Shown: positions 26,548-35,128 of the stretch, one piece after another
Position numbering within the stretch: position 1 is the stretch's first letter
Layout of the letters: every line of letters begins with the position of its first letter
Origin: Luteipulveratus mongoliensis
GTDB lineage: Bacteria; Actinomycetota; Actinomycetes; Actinomycetales; Dermatophilaceae
Assembly (NCBI RefSeq): GCF_001190945.1
Contig: NZ_CP011112.1
Coordinates: forward strand, 3,720,001-3,784,000
Length of the DNA stretch: 64,000 bases
Direction: 5' to 3'
Program-made: the position numbers and the translations under genes
Notes under the pieces: generated by a model
Databases searched by the model: none
What the model saw: only the letters and a program-made list of their open reading frames with translations
What the model was told of the DNA's origin: nothing

Positions 26548-27512
26548 GGCGCCATTGTGGCCGACAGACCTGGACCCTCGCCGGTTGTGACCACCGACAG
26601 AGCGCGGTCCACCAGGTCCGGCGCGTCGTACGGCAGCCAGACGATCCGCGGGTCCGGGCGAAACCAGGACTCCTGCCGGCGTACGAGACGTCGCGTGGCC
26701 GCGGCCGTCGCCTCCTTCGCCTGTGCCTCGTCGAGCTCGCCGTCGAGCTGGCCCAGCACCTGCGCGTAGCCGATCGCTCGACTGGCCGTACGTCCCTCGC
26801 GCAACCCGCGCTGCTCCAGCGCGCGCACCTCGTCGAGCAGCCCGTCCGCCCACATCCGCTCGACGCGGTCCGTGATGCGCTGGTCGAGCTCGTCCCGCGG
26901 CGCGGTGAGGCCGATCATGACGCTCGGCTGCAGGAACTCGCGCCTCGGCATGGAGGAGCTGAAGGGGCGGCCCGTGAGCTCGATCACCTCGAGGGCTCGT
27001 ACGGTGCGACGGCCGTTCGCCGGGAGCATCCGAGCGGCTGCTACGGGGTCGAGGCGGGTCAGCTCCTCATAGAGCGCGTAGGCCCCGCGCGCCTCGAGCT
27101 CCGCCTCCCACCTTGCCCGCACGGTCGGGTCCGTGGGCGGGATGTCGAGTACGTCGAGGGCAGCGCGGACGTAGAGCCCCGAACCGCCCACCAGCACCGG
27201 GCGCCTCCCCCGCTGCTGGATGTCCGCGATGTCCACCCGCGAGTCCTGTTGGTACGCGGCAACATTCGCCTCCTCATGAATGTCCATCACGTCCAGCTGG
27301 TGATGCGGCACATGACGCTCGGCGACCGGCACCTTGGCCGTACCGATGTCCATACCGCGGTAGAGCTGAGAGGCGTCGGCGTTGACGACCTCGCCGTCCA
27401 GCCGCTGAGCGAGGGCGATCGCGAGGTCCGACTTGCCCGTTGCAGTGGCCCCGACGACCGCGATCACGGGCGGTCGGGACTCGGGCTGGTCGGGGTGGCT
27501 CATCGGCCCCAT
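26544..27512 (-). CDS. miaA: tRNA dimethylallyltransferase
   Basis: Adds a dimethylallyl group to A37 of tRNAs reading UNN codons. The P-loop is GATATGKS (21-28), followed by NADASQLYRGMDIGTAKV and GGSGLYVRAALD, all typical. The start is either ATG 27512 or ATG 27503. It is coupled to dapF downstream. The next enzyme in the same modification pathway, miaB, is in this window at 38979-40496. Confidence 0.96.
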   Translation of the reverse strand: MGPMSHPDQPESRPPVIAVVGATATGKSDLAIALAQRLDGEVVNADASQLYRGMDIGTAKVPVAERHVPHHQLDVMDIHEEANVAAYQQDSRVDIADIQQRGRRPVLVGGSGLYVRAALDVLDIPPTDPTVRARWEAELEARGAYALYEELTRLDPVAAARMLPANGRRTVRALEVIELTGRPFSSSMPRREFLQPSVMIGLTAPRDELDQRITDRVERMWADGLLDEVRALEQRGLREGRTASRAIGYAQVLGQLDGELDEAQAKEATAAATRRLVRRQESWFRPDPRIVWLPYDAPDLVDRALSVVTTGEGPGLSATMAP

Positions 27513-27604
27513 CGTCGCAGGACCTCGCCCGACCCATCCACGTGCGGCCCTGCTCCGAACCACGCGTGACGGCATCTCACCGACTCTGAATCAAGGAGCC
27601 ACCC

Positions 27605-28876
27605 ATGGCCGGACAGCCTCGCGCAGCAGTGATCGGCACGGGCGTCGCGGGCCTCGTCGCCGCGCACGTCCTGCGTCACTCGCACGACGTGACGGTCTAC
27701 GAGGCCGACGAACGCGCCGGCGGCCACGCCCACACCCACGACGTCACCCTGGTCGACGGCCAGCAGGTCGCGGTCGACAGCGGGTTCATCGTGCACAACG
27801 ACCGGACCTATCCGACCCTGCAGCGGCTGTTCCGAGAGCTCGACGTCGCGACTCAGGAGACCGAGATGAGCATGTCGGTCTGGCATGCGCGCGGCAGGAT
27901 CCAGTACGCCGGTGGCCAGGGTCTGCGCGGTCTCCTCGCCGATCCGCGCACGGTCGCGCGCCCGTCGTACCTGCGCATGCTGACCGAGGTGCGGCCGTTC
28001 CACCGCGCCGCTCGCCGCCTGCTGGACGAGGCGCCGACCGGCGACGCGGACGAGTCGCTCGGCGACTGGCTGGGCCGAGGGGCGTACACACCGGCGTTCA
28101 TCGAGTGGTTCATCCGGCCGCTCGTGGCGGCGGTCTGGTCTTGCGACCCGGACCGCGCGCTCGACTACCCCGCGCGGTCGTTGCTCACCTTCCTGGACCA
28201 CCACGGCATGCTCAGCGTGAAGGGCTCGCCGACCTGGCGCACGGTGGTCGGCGGCTCGCGGACGTACGTGGACCGTGTGCTCGCAGGGATCGGCGATGTC
28301 CGCCTGGCGACACCGGTGACAGACCTGCACCGAACGCCAACCGGGGTCACGGTCACCGATGCCGTCGGGCAGACCGAGACGTACGACGGTGTCGTCGTCG
28401 CGACCCATCCGCACCAGGCGCTCAGCATCCTCAGCGAGCCGAGTCTGCAGGAGCACGAGGTGCTTTCGGCTCTGACCTACTCGGTCAACCCAGCCCAGCT
28501 GCACACCGATAGCTCCGTCCTGCCGACGCATGTCGGTGCCCGAGCATCGTGGAACTACCTGGTCCCCGAGGAGTCCGGCGAGGGCGTCCTGGTGACGTAC
28601 GACCTGACTCGCCTGATGCGGCTGCCGAGCCCTGACGGTCAGCGAGTTCTGGTGACCCTCAACGGATCTCATCGGATCGACAAGAACCAGGTCATCGCCG
28701 AGATGACCTACGAGCACCCCCTCTACACGGCGACCGCGCTGCGTGCGCGGCGGCAGCTGCCGGGCCTCTCCGACACCCGCGTGGCGTTCGCCGGCGCCTA
28801 CCAAGGGTCCGGATTTCACGAGGACGGCGCGGCCTCCGGGCTACGCGCCGCCCAGGCGCTCGGAGGCCGCTGGTGA
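27605..28876 (+). CDS. FAD-dependent amine-oxidase-like protein of the CFA cluster
   Basis: A 423-residue flavoprotein with a Rossmann FAD site at the N-terminus (AAVIGTGVAGLVAAHVLR, then EADERAGGHAHTHDV) and a C-terminal FAD contact, FAGAYQGSGFHEDGAASGL. It belongs to the group found beside DUF1365 and cyclopropane-fatty-acid synthases. Its probable role is oxidation or desaturation of a lipid substrate, but this is not established. An AAGGAG ribosome-binding site precedes ATG 27605. DUF1365 follows with a GTGA overlap. Confidence 0.88.
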   Translation: MAGQPRAAVIGTGVAGLVAAHVLRHSHDVTVYEADERAGGHAHTHDVTLVDGQQVAVDSGFIVHNDRTYPTLQRLFRELDVATQETEMSMSVWHARGRIQYAGGQGLRGLLADPRTVARPSYLRMLTEVRPFHRAARRLLDEAPTGDADESLGDWLGRGAYTPAFIEWFIRPLVAAVWSCDPDRALDYPARSLLTFLDHHGMLSVKGSPTWRTVVGGSRTYVDRVLAGIGDVRLATPVTDLHRTPTGVTVTDAVGQTETYDGVVVATHPHQALSILSEPSLQEHEVLSALTYSVNPAQLHTDSSVLPTHVGARASWNYLVPEESGEGVLVTYDLTRLMRLPSPDGQRVLVTLNGSHRIDKNQVIAEMTYEHPLYTATALRARRQLPGLSDTRVAFAGAYQGSGFHEDGAASGLRAAQALGGRW

Positions 28877-29619
28877 GACACCGACCAGCCCAGCTCCTGC
28901 TCACCGAGGTGAGGCACACCCGTACGTCACCGATCAGGCACGACTTCACGTACGCGTCGTGCAGCTGGCTGATCGACCTCGACGCCCTCGGTGCCAGGCG
29001 TACGCCCGCTGGAATCCCCTGGTGGATCAGGGCATTCGTGTCCTTCGAGGCAGGCGACCACGTAGGCGACCCGAGTCGGTCCTGGCGCGAGAACGTCGAT
29101 CAGCTCGCCCACGAGCACGGCGTCGACCTGGTCGGTGGACGCGTGCTCGCCCTCGCCGGCGCCCGGAGCCTCGGGCATGTCTTCAACCCGCTGACGCTCT
29201 ACTGGTGCTGGGACCGTGGTGGCCAGCTGGCCTGTGTGATCGCCGAGGTCCACAACACCTACGGCGGACGCCACGCGTACGTCGTGCGACCGGACCAACG
29301 AGAAGTCGCGAACGTCGAGAAGGCCTTGTACGTCTCGCCGTTCAACGACACCCGCGGCTCGTACACGATGTCGGTCCCGGTCCCACGCGACCGGCTCGAC
29401 GTGCGGATCACGCTGCACGCACCTGACCAGCGACCGTTCGTCGCGACCTGGCGCGGTCGTCCGGTCGAGAGCGGCGTCGACCTACTGCGCGCAGCGCTCC
29501 GTGTGCCCCTTGCCTCGCACGCGATGTCCGCGCGCATCCGTCTCCAAGGGATCCGCCTGTGGCTGCGCGGACTTCCTGTCATCCCCCGACCTGCCCACTC
29601 CCGTCAGGAGGCCGCATGA
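28873..29619 (+). CDS. DUF1365 protein
   Basis: A 248-residue protein of the DUF1365 family: LTEVRHTRTSPIRHDFTYAS at the N-terminus, LGHVFNPLTLYWC and EVHNTYGGRHAYV in the centre, and an FNDTRGSYTM block. The family has no settled biochemical role and is nearly always next to CFA-like methyltransferases and the FAD protein, as here. The GTG start overlaps the previous stop and its own stop overlaps the next ATG by 4 bases each. Confidence 0.9.
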   Translation: MRHRPAQLLLTEVRHTRTSPIRHDFTYASCSWLIDLDALGARRTPAGIPWWIRAFVSFEAGDHVGDPSRSWRENVDQLAHEHGVDLVGGRVLALAGARSLGHVFNPLTLYWCWDRGGQLACVIAEVHNTYGGRHAYVVRPDQREVANVEKALYVSPFNDTRGSYTMSVPVPRDRLDVRITLHAPDQRPFVATWRGRPVESGVDLLRAALRVPLASHAMSARIRLQGIRLWLRGLPVIPRPAHSRQEAA

Positions 29620-30878
29620 CCACGCTCGCCCCCACCATCGCCCGGCCATCGGTCGACCCCGAGCGCTGGCCGGACGTCGCCCGAGTCCCGCCCCGCGCCA
29701 AGTCGGCGGTAGCCGCCGCAGTGACTCGCTCGATCTTCCGGCGAGCCGTGCGCCGGCTGCCGCTGCGGGTGGACATGCCCGACGGCGTACGACTCGGCGG
29801 CGCCGCCATGGATCCGGCCGCGCCCACGATGCAGATCCACGACCCGTCCAGACTGATGCGTCGCATCGGGACGAGCGGGCTGATCGGGTTCGGCGAGTCC
29901 TACCAGGCGGGCGAGTGGGACAGTGACGACCTGGCGGGCCTCATCGCCGCGTTCGCGAGCGGGATCGACGCTCTGGTGCCCGCGCCCCTCAAACGGATGC
30001 GGTCGGCGTACCTCGCCCGTCAGCCTCGGGCAGACCGCCCTGACCCCCACAACTCGCGCACCAACGTCGAGCGCCACTACGACCTCTCGAACGAGATGTT
30101 CGCGCAGTTCCTGGACCCGACGATGAGCTATTCGTCAGCGCTGTTCGAGCGAGCCGACGAGGACATGGTCACGGCACAGCACCGCAAGATCGACCGGATG
30201 CTCGACCAGGCCGGCGTTCGTGTGGGCAGCCGAGTGCTCGAGATCGGCACCGGCTGGGGTGAGCTCGCCCTGCGCGCCGCCCAGCGCGGTGCGCGCGTCG
30301 ACACCATCACCTTGTCGAGCGAGCAGCACGGCTGGGCCGAGCAGAAGATCGCCGGCGCCGGGCTGTCCGACCTCGTGTCGGTGCGGCTCCAGGACTACCG
30401 CGAGGTGCGCGGCGAGTACGACGCCGTGCTGTCCGTGGAGATGGTCGAGGCCGTCGGGCTGGACTTCCTCGGCACGTACTTCGCGAGCATCGAAGGGACG
30501 CTCGCGCCTGGGGGCCGCGCGGTCATCCAGGCGATCACGATGCCGCACGCGCGGGTCGAGGAGACCCGAGACGGCTACACCTGGATCCACAAGTACATCT
30601 TTCCGGGCGGCGCGCTGCCCTCCACCCGCATGCTCGACGACGCCGCGGGCGAGCACGGCCTGCGCTGCGTCGACGACTTCGCCATCGGCGACAGCTACGC
30701 CGAGACCCTGCGCCGCTGGGCCAACTCCTTCGCCGACGCCACGGAGACGCTCGAGGCGCTCGGCTTCGACGAGGTGTTCCGGCGGATGTGGACGTTCTAC
30801 CTGCGCTACTCCGAGGGCGGCTTCCGTTCCGGCTACCTCGACGTGCACCAGCTGACCTACACCCGGGAGAACGCATGA
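29616..30878 (+). CDS. Cyclopropane-fatty-acid-synthase-like methyltransferase 1
   Basis: A 420-residue SAM-dependent enzyme that should transfer a methylene or methyl group to the double bond of phospholipid acyl chains. Lipid-binding N-terminal region, then VERHYDLSNEMFAQFLD, MSYSSALF, SAM motif I VLEIGTGWGE (207-216) and GGYFRSGYL-like end (GGFRSGYLDVHQL). The position equivalent to the active-site Cys of E. coli Cfa (YSCGYW block) is Ser here, unlike its neighbour. ATG 29616 has AGGAGG upstream. It is part of the five-gene operon. Confidence 0.9.
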   Translation: MTTLAPTIARPSVDPERWPDVARVPPRAKSAVAAAVTRSIFRRAVRRLPLRVDMPDGVRLGGAAMDPAAPTMQIHDPSRLMRRIGTSGLIGFGESYQAGEWDSDDLAGLIAAFASGIDALVPAPLKRMRSAYLARQPRADRPDPHNSRTNVERHYDLSNEMFAQFLDPTMSYSSALFERADEDMVTAQHRKIDRMLDQAGVRVGSRVLEIGTGWGELALRAAQRGARVDTITLSSEQHGWAEQKIAGAGLSDLVSVRLQDYREVRGEYDAVLSVEMVEAVGLDFLGTYFASIEGTLAPGGRAVIQAITMPHARVEETRDGYTWIHKYIFPGGALPSTRMLDDAAGEHGLRCVDDFAIGDSYAETLRRWANSFADATETLEALGFDEVFRRMWTFYLRYSEGGFRSGYLDVHQLTYTRENA

Positions 30879-32188
30879 CACCGGCACCGGTAGCCGACCA
30901 GATCGCCAGCCTCCTCGAGCCGGTCGTGCAGGGCGAGCTCCCCGTACGCCTGTCCGCCTGGGACGGCAGCAGCGCTGGCCCCGAGGGCGCACCGCACGTC
31001 CGCATCAACTCGCCACAGGCCTTGCGTCGCCTCATCTGGCGCCCGGGCGAGCTGGGCGCCGCGCAGGCGTACGTCTCCGGCGAGATCGAGCTGGAGGGCG
31101 ATCTCGCCGGGGGTCTGCGCCACCTGTGGCGGATCGTCGGCGCGCGCCAGCTGTCGGCCGTACGCCCGTCGCCTCGGTTGCTCGCCCAGGTCGCACGGCT
31201 GGCTCGGGAGTGGGACGTGCTCCGGCCACCTCCGCCGATGCCCAGCACCCAGATCGCGGTCTCCGGTCGCCTCCACTCCATGCGTCGGGACAAGGCCGTC
31301 ATCAGCCACCACTACGACCTGTCCAACGAGTTCTACGCGCTCGTGCTCGATGAGCACATGGCCTACTCGTGCGCGTACGTCACGGGTGCCGAGCTGAGCG
31401 GCGACGAGACTGCGACCTACACCTTGGAGAACGCCCAGGAGGACAAGCTCGACCTCGTCTGCCGCAAGCTCGGACTCGATCAGCGTCCCGGCATGAGGCT
31501 GCTCGATGTGGGCTGCGGCTGGGGCTCCCTGTCGATCTATGCCGCGCACGTCTACGGCGCCAAGGTCAAGGGTGTCACCATCTCGGCCGAGCAGAAAGCG
31601 TTCGCAGACAACAGGATTCGCACGCTCGGTCTCGAAGACCTGGTCGAGATCAAGCAGCAGGACTACCGCGAGATCACCGACATGCCGTACGACGCGGTGT
31701 CCTCCCTCGAGATGGGTGAGCACGTCGGTGAACGCAACTACCCCGCGTACGCCGAGACCCTCACCCGCTGTGTGAAGGACGATGGGCGGGTGCTCGTGCA
31801 GCAGATGTCCCGCTCGGGTCGCCACCCAGGAGGCGGGCCGTTCATCGAGGCGTTCATCGCCCCCGACATGACGATGCGCCCGGTCGGCGACACGGTCGGG
31901 CTGCTGGAGCGAGCAGGGCTGGAGGTCCGCGACGTGCACGCCCTGCGCGAGCACTACGCGTGGACGGTGCGCGCCTGGCAGCGACGCTTCGACGCGAACC
32001 GCGAGCAGCTCGAGAAGCTCGTCGGCGTCGAGGTCGTGCGCGTCTGGGAGCTCTACCTCGCCGGCGGCCTGCTGAGCTTCGAGCAGGGCCGGATGGGAGT
32101 GGACCAGATCCTTGCCGTACGCCGGCAGGACGGCCCCAGCGCGCTGCCGCCTATGCGTCCGGGCTCGTGGAGCGCGCCGTATGCGTGA
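30875..32188 (+). CDS. Cyclopropane-fatty-acid-synthase-like methyltransferase 2
   Basis: A 437-residue paralogue of the preceding gene with HHYDLSNEFYALVLDEHMAYSCAY, SAM motif I LLDVGCGWGS (209-218) and EMGEHVGERNYPAYAETL. It keeps the MAYSCAY block closest to classical Cfa. Two unlike copies side by side suggest different double-bond positions or products, such as cyclopropane versus methyl-branched chains; this is inference. ATGA overlap with the previous gene and an 8-base overlap with the next. Confidence 0.92.
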   Translation: MTPAPVADQIASLLEPVVQGELPVRLSAWDGSSAGPEGAPHVRINSPQALRRLIWRPGELGAAQAYVSGEIELEGDLAGGLRHLWRIVGARQLSAVRPSPRLLAQVARLAREWDVLRPPPPMPSTQIAVSGRLHSMRRDKAVISHHYDLSNEFYALVLDEHMAYSCAYVTGAELSGDETATYTLENAQEDKLDLVCRKLGLDQRPGMRLLDVGCGWGSLSIYAAHVYGAKVKGVTISAEQKAFADNRIRTLGLEDLVEIKQQDYREITDMPYDAVSSLEMGEHVGERNYPAYAETLTRCVKDDGRVLVQQMSRSGRHPGGGPFIEAFIAPDMTMRPVGDTVGLLERAGLEVRDVHALREHYAWTVRAWQRRFDANREQLEKLVGVEVVRVWELYLAGGLLSFEQGRMGVDQILAVRRQDGPSALPPMRPGSWSAPYA

Positions 32189-32969
32189 CTTCCTGACTCT
32201 CACCCTCGTGTGCGTGGCGCTGCTCGCCGTCGTGCAGGGCACGACGTTCTGGATCGGGCACCGCATCGGGCGGTACAACGTCGTCGACGTCGCCTGGGGG
32301 CTCGGACTGGCCGCCGTTGCAGTGGTGGCTGCGATCGTCGGGGACGGGGACGGACTCCGGCGTGTGCTGCTGCTTCTCGTGGTCGGGTTCTGGGGGCTGC
32401 GCCTCAGCTGGCACATCTGGCGCCGTTCGCGGGGTGGCGGTGAGGACCCGCGCTACGCGCAGCTGCTCGACGGCGCCGGCACCGGTGCGGTGCTGCGGAA
32501 GGTGTTCGTCACGCAGGGTGTGGCGCAGTGGTTCATCTCGTTGCCGATCCAGGTCAGTGCCGTGACCGGTCCGCCTCGCGGTGTGGGCCGGGCCGTCATG
32601 GTGCTCGGCGTGGTGACCGCGGTTGGCGGCGTCATGGTCGAGTCAGTGGCCGATCGTCAGCTGGCAGCGTTCAAGGCGGATCCGGGTCGGCGTGGCCAGG
32701 TCATGGACTCCGGGCTGTGGGGCTGGTCCCGTCACCCGAACTACTTCGGCGACGCATGTGTGTGGATCGGCATCTACCTGATCGCGGCAGCGGTCTGGCC
32801 GGGTGTGCTCACCGTTCTGTCGCCAGCCGCCATGGTCTGGTTCCTCGTCGTCGCGACCGGCGCCCGACTGCTCGAGCGCCATCTGGCCGAGCGACCCGGC
32901 TACCGCGAGTACCAGGCTCGGACCAGCTTCTTCGTGCTCCGGCCACCCCGCCGGGACTCCGCTCCTTGA
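32181..32969 (+). CDS. DUF1295 / steroid 5-alpha-reductase-like membrane protein
   Basis: A 262-residue membrane protein with about six hydrophobic segments and the C-terminal GLWGWSRHPNYFGDACVW plus YREYQARTSFF signature of DUF1295 proteins, related to steroid 5-alpha reductases and ICMT-type methyltransferases. In CFA clusters it is thought to reduce or otherwise finish the modified acyl chain. ATG 32181 overlaps the previous stop. It is the last gene of the operon that starts at 27605. Confidence 0.9.
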   Translation: MRDFLTLTLVCVALLAVVQGTTFWIGHRIGRYNVVDVAWGLGLAAVAVVAAIVGDGDGLRRVLLLLVVGFWGLRLSWHIWRRSRGGGEDPRYAQLLDGAGTGAVLRKVFVTQGVAQWFISLPIQVSAVTGPPRGVGRAVMVLGVVTAVGGVMVESVADRQLAAFKADPGRRGQVMDSGLWGWSRHPNYFGDACVWIGIYLIAAAVWPGVLTVLSPAAMVWFLVVATGARLLERHLAERPGYREYQARTSFFVLRPPRRDSAP

Positions 32970-33002
32970 CCCTCGACCTGCTCGAAGGTCTTCGCTCGTC
33001 CC

Positions 33003-33305
33003 ATGAGCGTTCTCCTGCACCGGTGCCGGACCTGCCAGCACCCCGCCGACTGGCACGACGGCCGCAACCGTGGCTACACCTCGTGCTCGTGCTGCAACGC
33101 AGGCAGCGCTGATCCCGATCCGGAGCCGGTCGTGCAGCCAACCTTCGCGTCCCCGTCCGGCGGGCCCGAACCACTGCTTCGCCCGGGCACCGCCCGCAAC
33201 GAAGGCACCATGCACGCGACCCGCACCTGCGCCTGCCAACGGTGCCAGGCGGTGTACGAACGCCTGGACCCAGTGCGACTCTCCGAAGTTGGTCGTTTGA
33301 CCTAA
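33003..33305 (+). CDS. Small cysteine-rich protein, unknown function
   Basis: A 100-residue protein with cysteine pairs near the N-terminus (HRCRTCQHPADWHDG, SCSCCNAG) and again near the C-terminus (CACQRCQAVY), suggesting zinc binding. A flexible Pro-rich stretch separates the two. It starts 33 bases after the DUF1295 gene without overlap. I do not recognise a family. Confidence 0.6.
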   Translation: MSVLLHRCRTCQHPADWHDGRNRGYTSCSCCNAGSADPDPEPVVQPTFASPSGGPEPLLRPGTARNEGTMHATRTCACQRCQAVYERLDPVRLSEVGRLT

Positions 33306-33344
33306 TTCGAAGACATCGACCGGACCGGCGTGGTGAGATGCCGC

Positions 33345-34229
33345 ATGGACTCGCCGCTGACCACTGTCGGGCTGCCGATCGCTCTGGCGATCATCATGTT
33401 CGGCCTCGGGCTGTCCCTGAGCGCATCCGACTTCACCCGCGCTTTGCGACACCCACGAGCTGTCGCCATCGCCCTGCTGTGCCAGGTCCTGGTGCTGCCT
33501 GCGGTGGCTTTCGGGCTCGTGGTCGCCTTCGATCTCGATCCGGTGCTGGCCGTTGGCTTCATGCTGCTCGCGGCCTCGCCGGGCGGCACGACCGCGAACC
33601 TGTTCAGCCACCTGTTCCGCGGCGACGTGGCACTCAACATCACCCTCACGGCGATCAACTCCGTACTCGCGATCGCCACCCTGCCGATCATCACCAATCT
33701 GGCGCTCGACCACTTCCTCGACGGCGAAGGGGAGGTCGGCCTCCAGTTCGGCAAGATGATCCAGGTCTTCGCGGTGGTGCTGGTGCCGGTCGTGATCGGC
33801 ATGGTCGTCCGCGCGCGCAACCGTGGATTCGCCGACCGCATGGACCGCCCGGTCCGCATCGCGTCGGCCGTGATCCTGGCCCTGGTCATCGTGGGCGCGC
33901 TGCTCGGCGCACGGGACGAGATCGGTGACTACATCGCAGATGTCGGGGTCATCTCGGTGCTGTTCTGCCTCGTCAGCCTGAGCACCGGGCTCGTCGTGCC
34001 TCGCCTCCTGGGCGTCGATCGTCGGCAGTCCATCGCGACGTCGTTCGAGATCGGGATCCACAACAGCACGCTCGCCATTGCGGTCGCGCTCAATGTGCTC
34101 GACCAGGACGACATGGCCGTTCCGGCGGCGGTGTACGGCGTCCTCATGTTCTTCGTCGCCGGCGCCTTCGGCTGGCTCATCACCCGTCGCCAGGAACCGT
34201 CTCCCGAGACCGCTCGGGTCGCCCACTGA
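33345..34229 (+). CDS. Bile acid:sodium symporter family transporter
   Basis: A 294-residue membrane protein with about nine hydrophobic segments and BASS-family signatures: LCQVLVLPAVAFGL, LAASPGGTTANLFSHL and EIGIHNSTLAIAVAL, where the acidic residue and following Asn contribute to sodium binding. The substrate in bacteria is usually an organic anion; it cannot be fixed from sequence. ATG 33345 was chosen; GTG 33330 is an alternative. Confidence 0.9.
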   Translation: MDSPLTTVGLPIALAIIMFGLGLSLSASDFTRALRHPRAVAIALLCQVLVLPAVAFGLVVAFDLDPVLAVGFMLLAASPGGTTANLFSHLFRGDVALNITLTAINSVLAIATLPIITNLALDHFLDGEGEVGLQFGKMIQVFAVVLVPVVIGMVVRARNRGFADRMDRPVRIASAVILALVIVGALLGARDEIGDYIADVGVISVLFCLVSLSTGLVVPRLLGVDRRQSIATSFEIGIHNSTLAIAVALNVLDQDDMAVPAAVYGVLMFFVAGAFGWLITRRQEPSPETARVAH

Positions 34230-34305
34230 GGACCGGTTCGGCCCACCCTGGCCGGGAGCCGGGCAGAGCTCCTTAATCGGTTGCCGTCGCCGAGACACTG
34301 GCACG

Positions 34306-35127
34306 GTGACCGACTACCTCGCCAGCAACCGCGCCAACTGGGACGAGCGCGCCGCCGTCCACGCCGCATCACCGGACTACGACATCGACCGGCTGCTGAG
34401 CAGCGACACCGAGCTCAGCGCAGTGGTCGCCTTCGACACGCTGCGACTCGGTGATGTCAGTGGCCAGGACGGCGTCCACCTCCAGTGCCACATCGGTACC
34501 GACACGCTCTCGCTCGCCCGCCTCGGCGCGACGATGACCGGCGTCGACCTCTCCCCCGCGTCCCTCGCGGAGGGTCGATCCCTGGCGAGTCGCGCCGGCG
34601 TCGAGATCCCCTACGTCGAGTGCGATGTCTACGACGCACCAGCCGCCCTCGACGGGCAGACCTTCGACTTCGTCTACACCGGCATCGGCGCGATCTGCTG
34701 GTTGCCGTCGATCGACCGGTGGGCCTCGACCGTCGCCGAGCTGCTGCGACCGGGTGGCCGGCTGTTCATCCGCGAGGGCCACCCGATGCTCTGGTCGCTC
34801 GACACCGACGACGACCAGAAGATTCACCTCGTCTACCCGTACTTCGAGCGCGAGGAGCCGGTCGTCATCAACGAGGGCACCACCTACGTCGAGACCGACC
34901 ACGAGTTCACCTCGGTCACCACGATGGACTGGAATCATGGCCTAGGGGAGATCGTGACCGCGCTGCTGGCTCATGGCTTCACCCTCACGGAACTCACCGA
35001 GCACGACTCGGCCCCATGGGAGGCGCTGCCGGGCCTCATGACGCGGGACGAGTCGGGTGAGTGGCGCCTGACCGACCAGCCCGAACGTCTCCCCTGCACC
35101 TACACCTTGCAAGCGGTGAAGCGCTGA
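34306..35127 (+). CDS. Class I SAM-dependent methyltransferase
   Basis: A 273-residue enzyme opening TDYLASNRANWDERAAVHA, with motif I region VHLQCHIGTDTLSLARLGA (the usual Gly-rich loop is HIGTDT) and FDFVYTGIGAICWLPSIDRWA. This subgroup is widespread in actinobacteria and its substrate is unknown. GTG 34306 agrees with the family N-terminus. Its stop lies one base from the trpS stop on the opposite strand. Confidence 0.87.
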   Translation: MTDYLASNRANWDERAAVHAASPDYDIDRLLSSDTELSAVVAFDTLRLGDVSGQDGVHLQCHIGTDTLSLARLGATMTGVDLSPASLAEGRSLASRAGVEIPYVECDVYDAPAALDGQTFDFVYTGIGAICWLPSIDRWASTVAELLRPGGRLFIREGHPMLWSLDTDDDQKIHLVYPYFEREEPVVINEGTTYVETDHEFTSVTTMDWNHGLGEIVTALLAHGFTLTELTEHDSAPWEALPGLMTRDESGEWRLTDQPERLPCTYTLQAVKR

Positions 35128-35128
35128 C

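Noticed and set aside
32970-33002. Separate regulatory element between DUF1295 and the small Cys-rich gene
   Set aside because: Only 33 bases with no dyad or promoter boxes that stand out.
30857-34304. Two long minus-strand frames (30857-32416 and 32643-34304) over the lipid operon and transporter
   Set aside because: Antisense shadows; the plus strand encodes complete conserved enzymes here.
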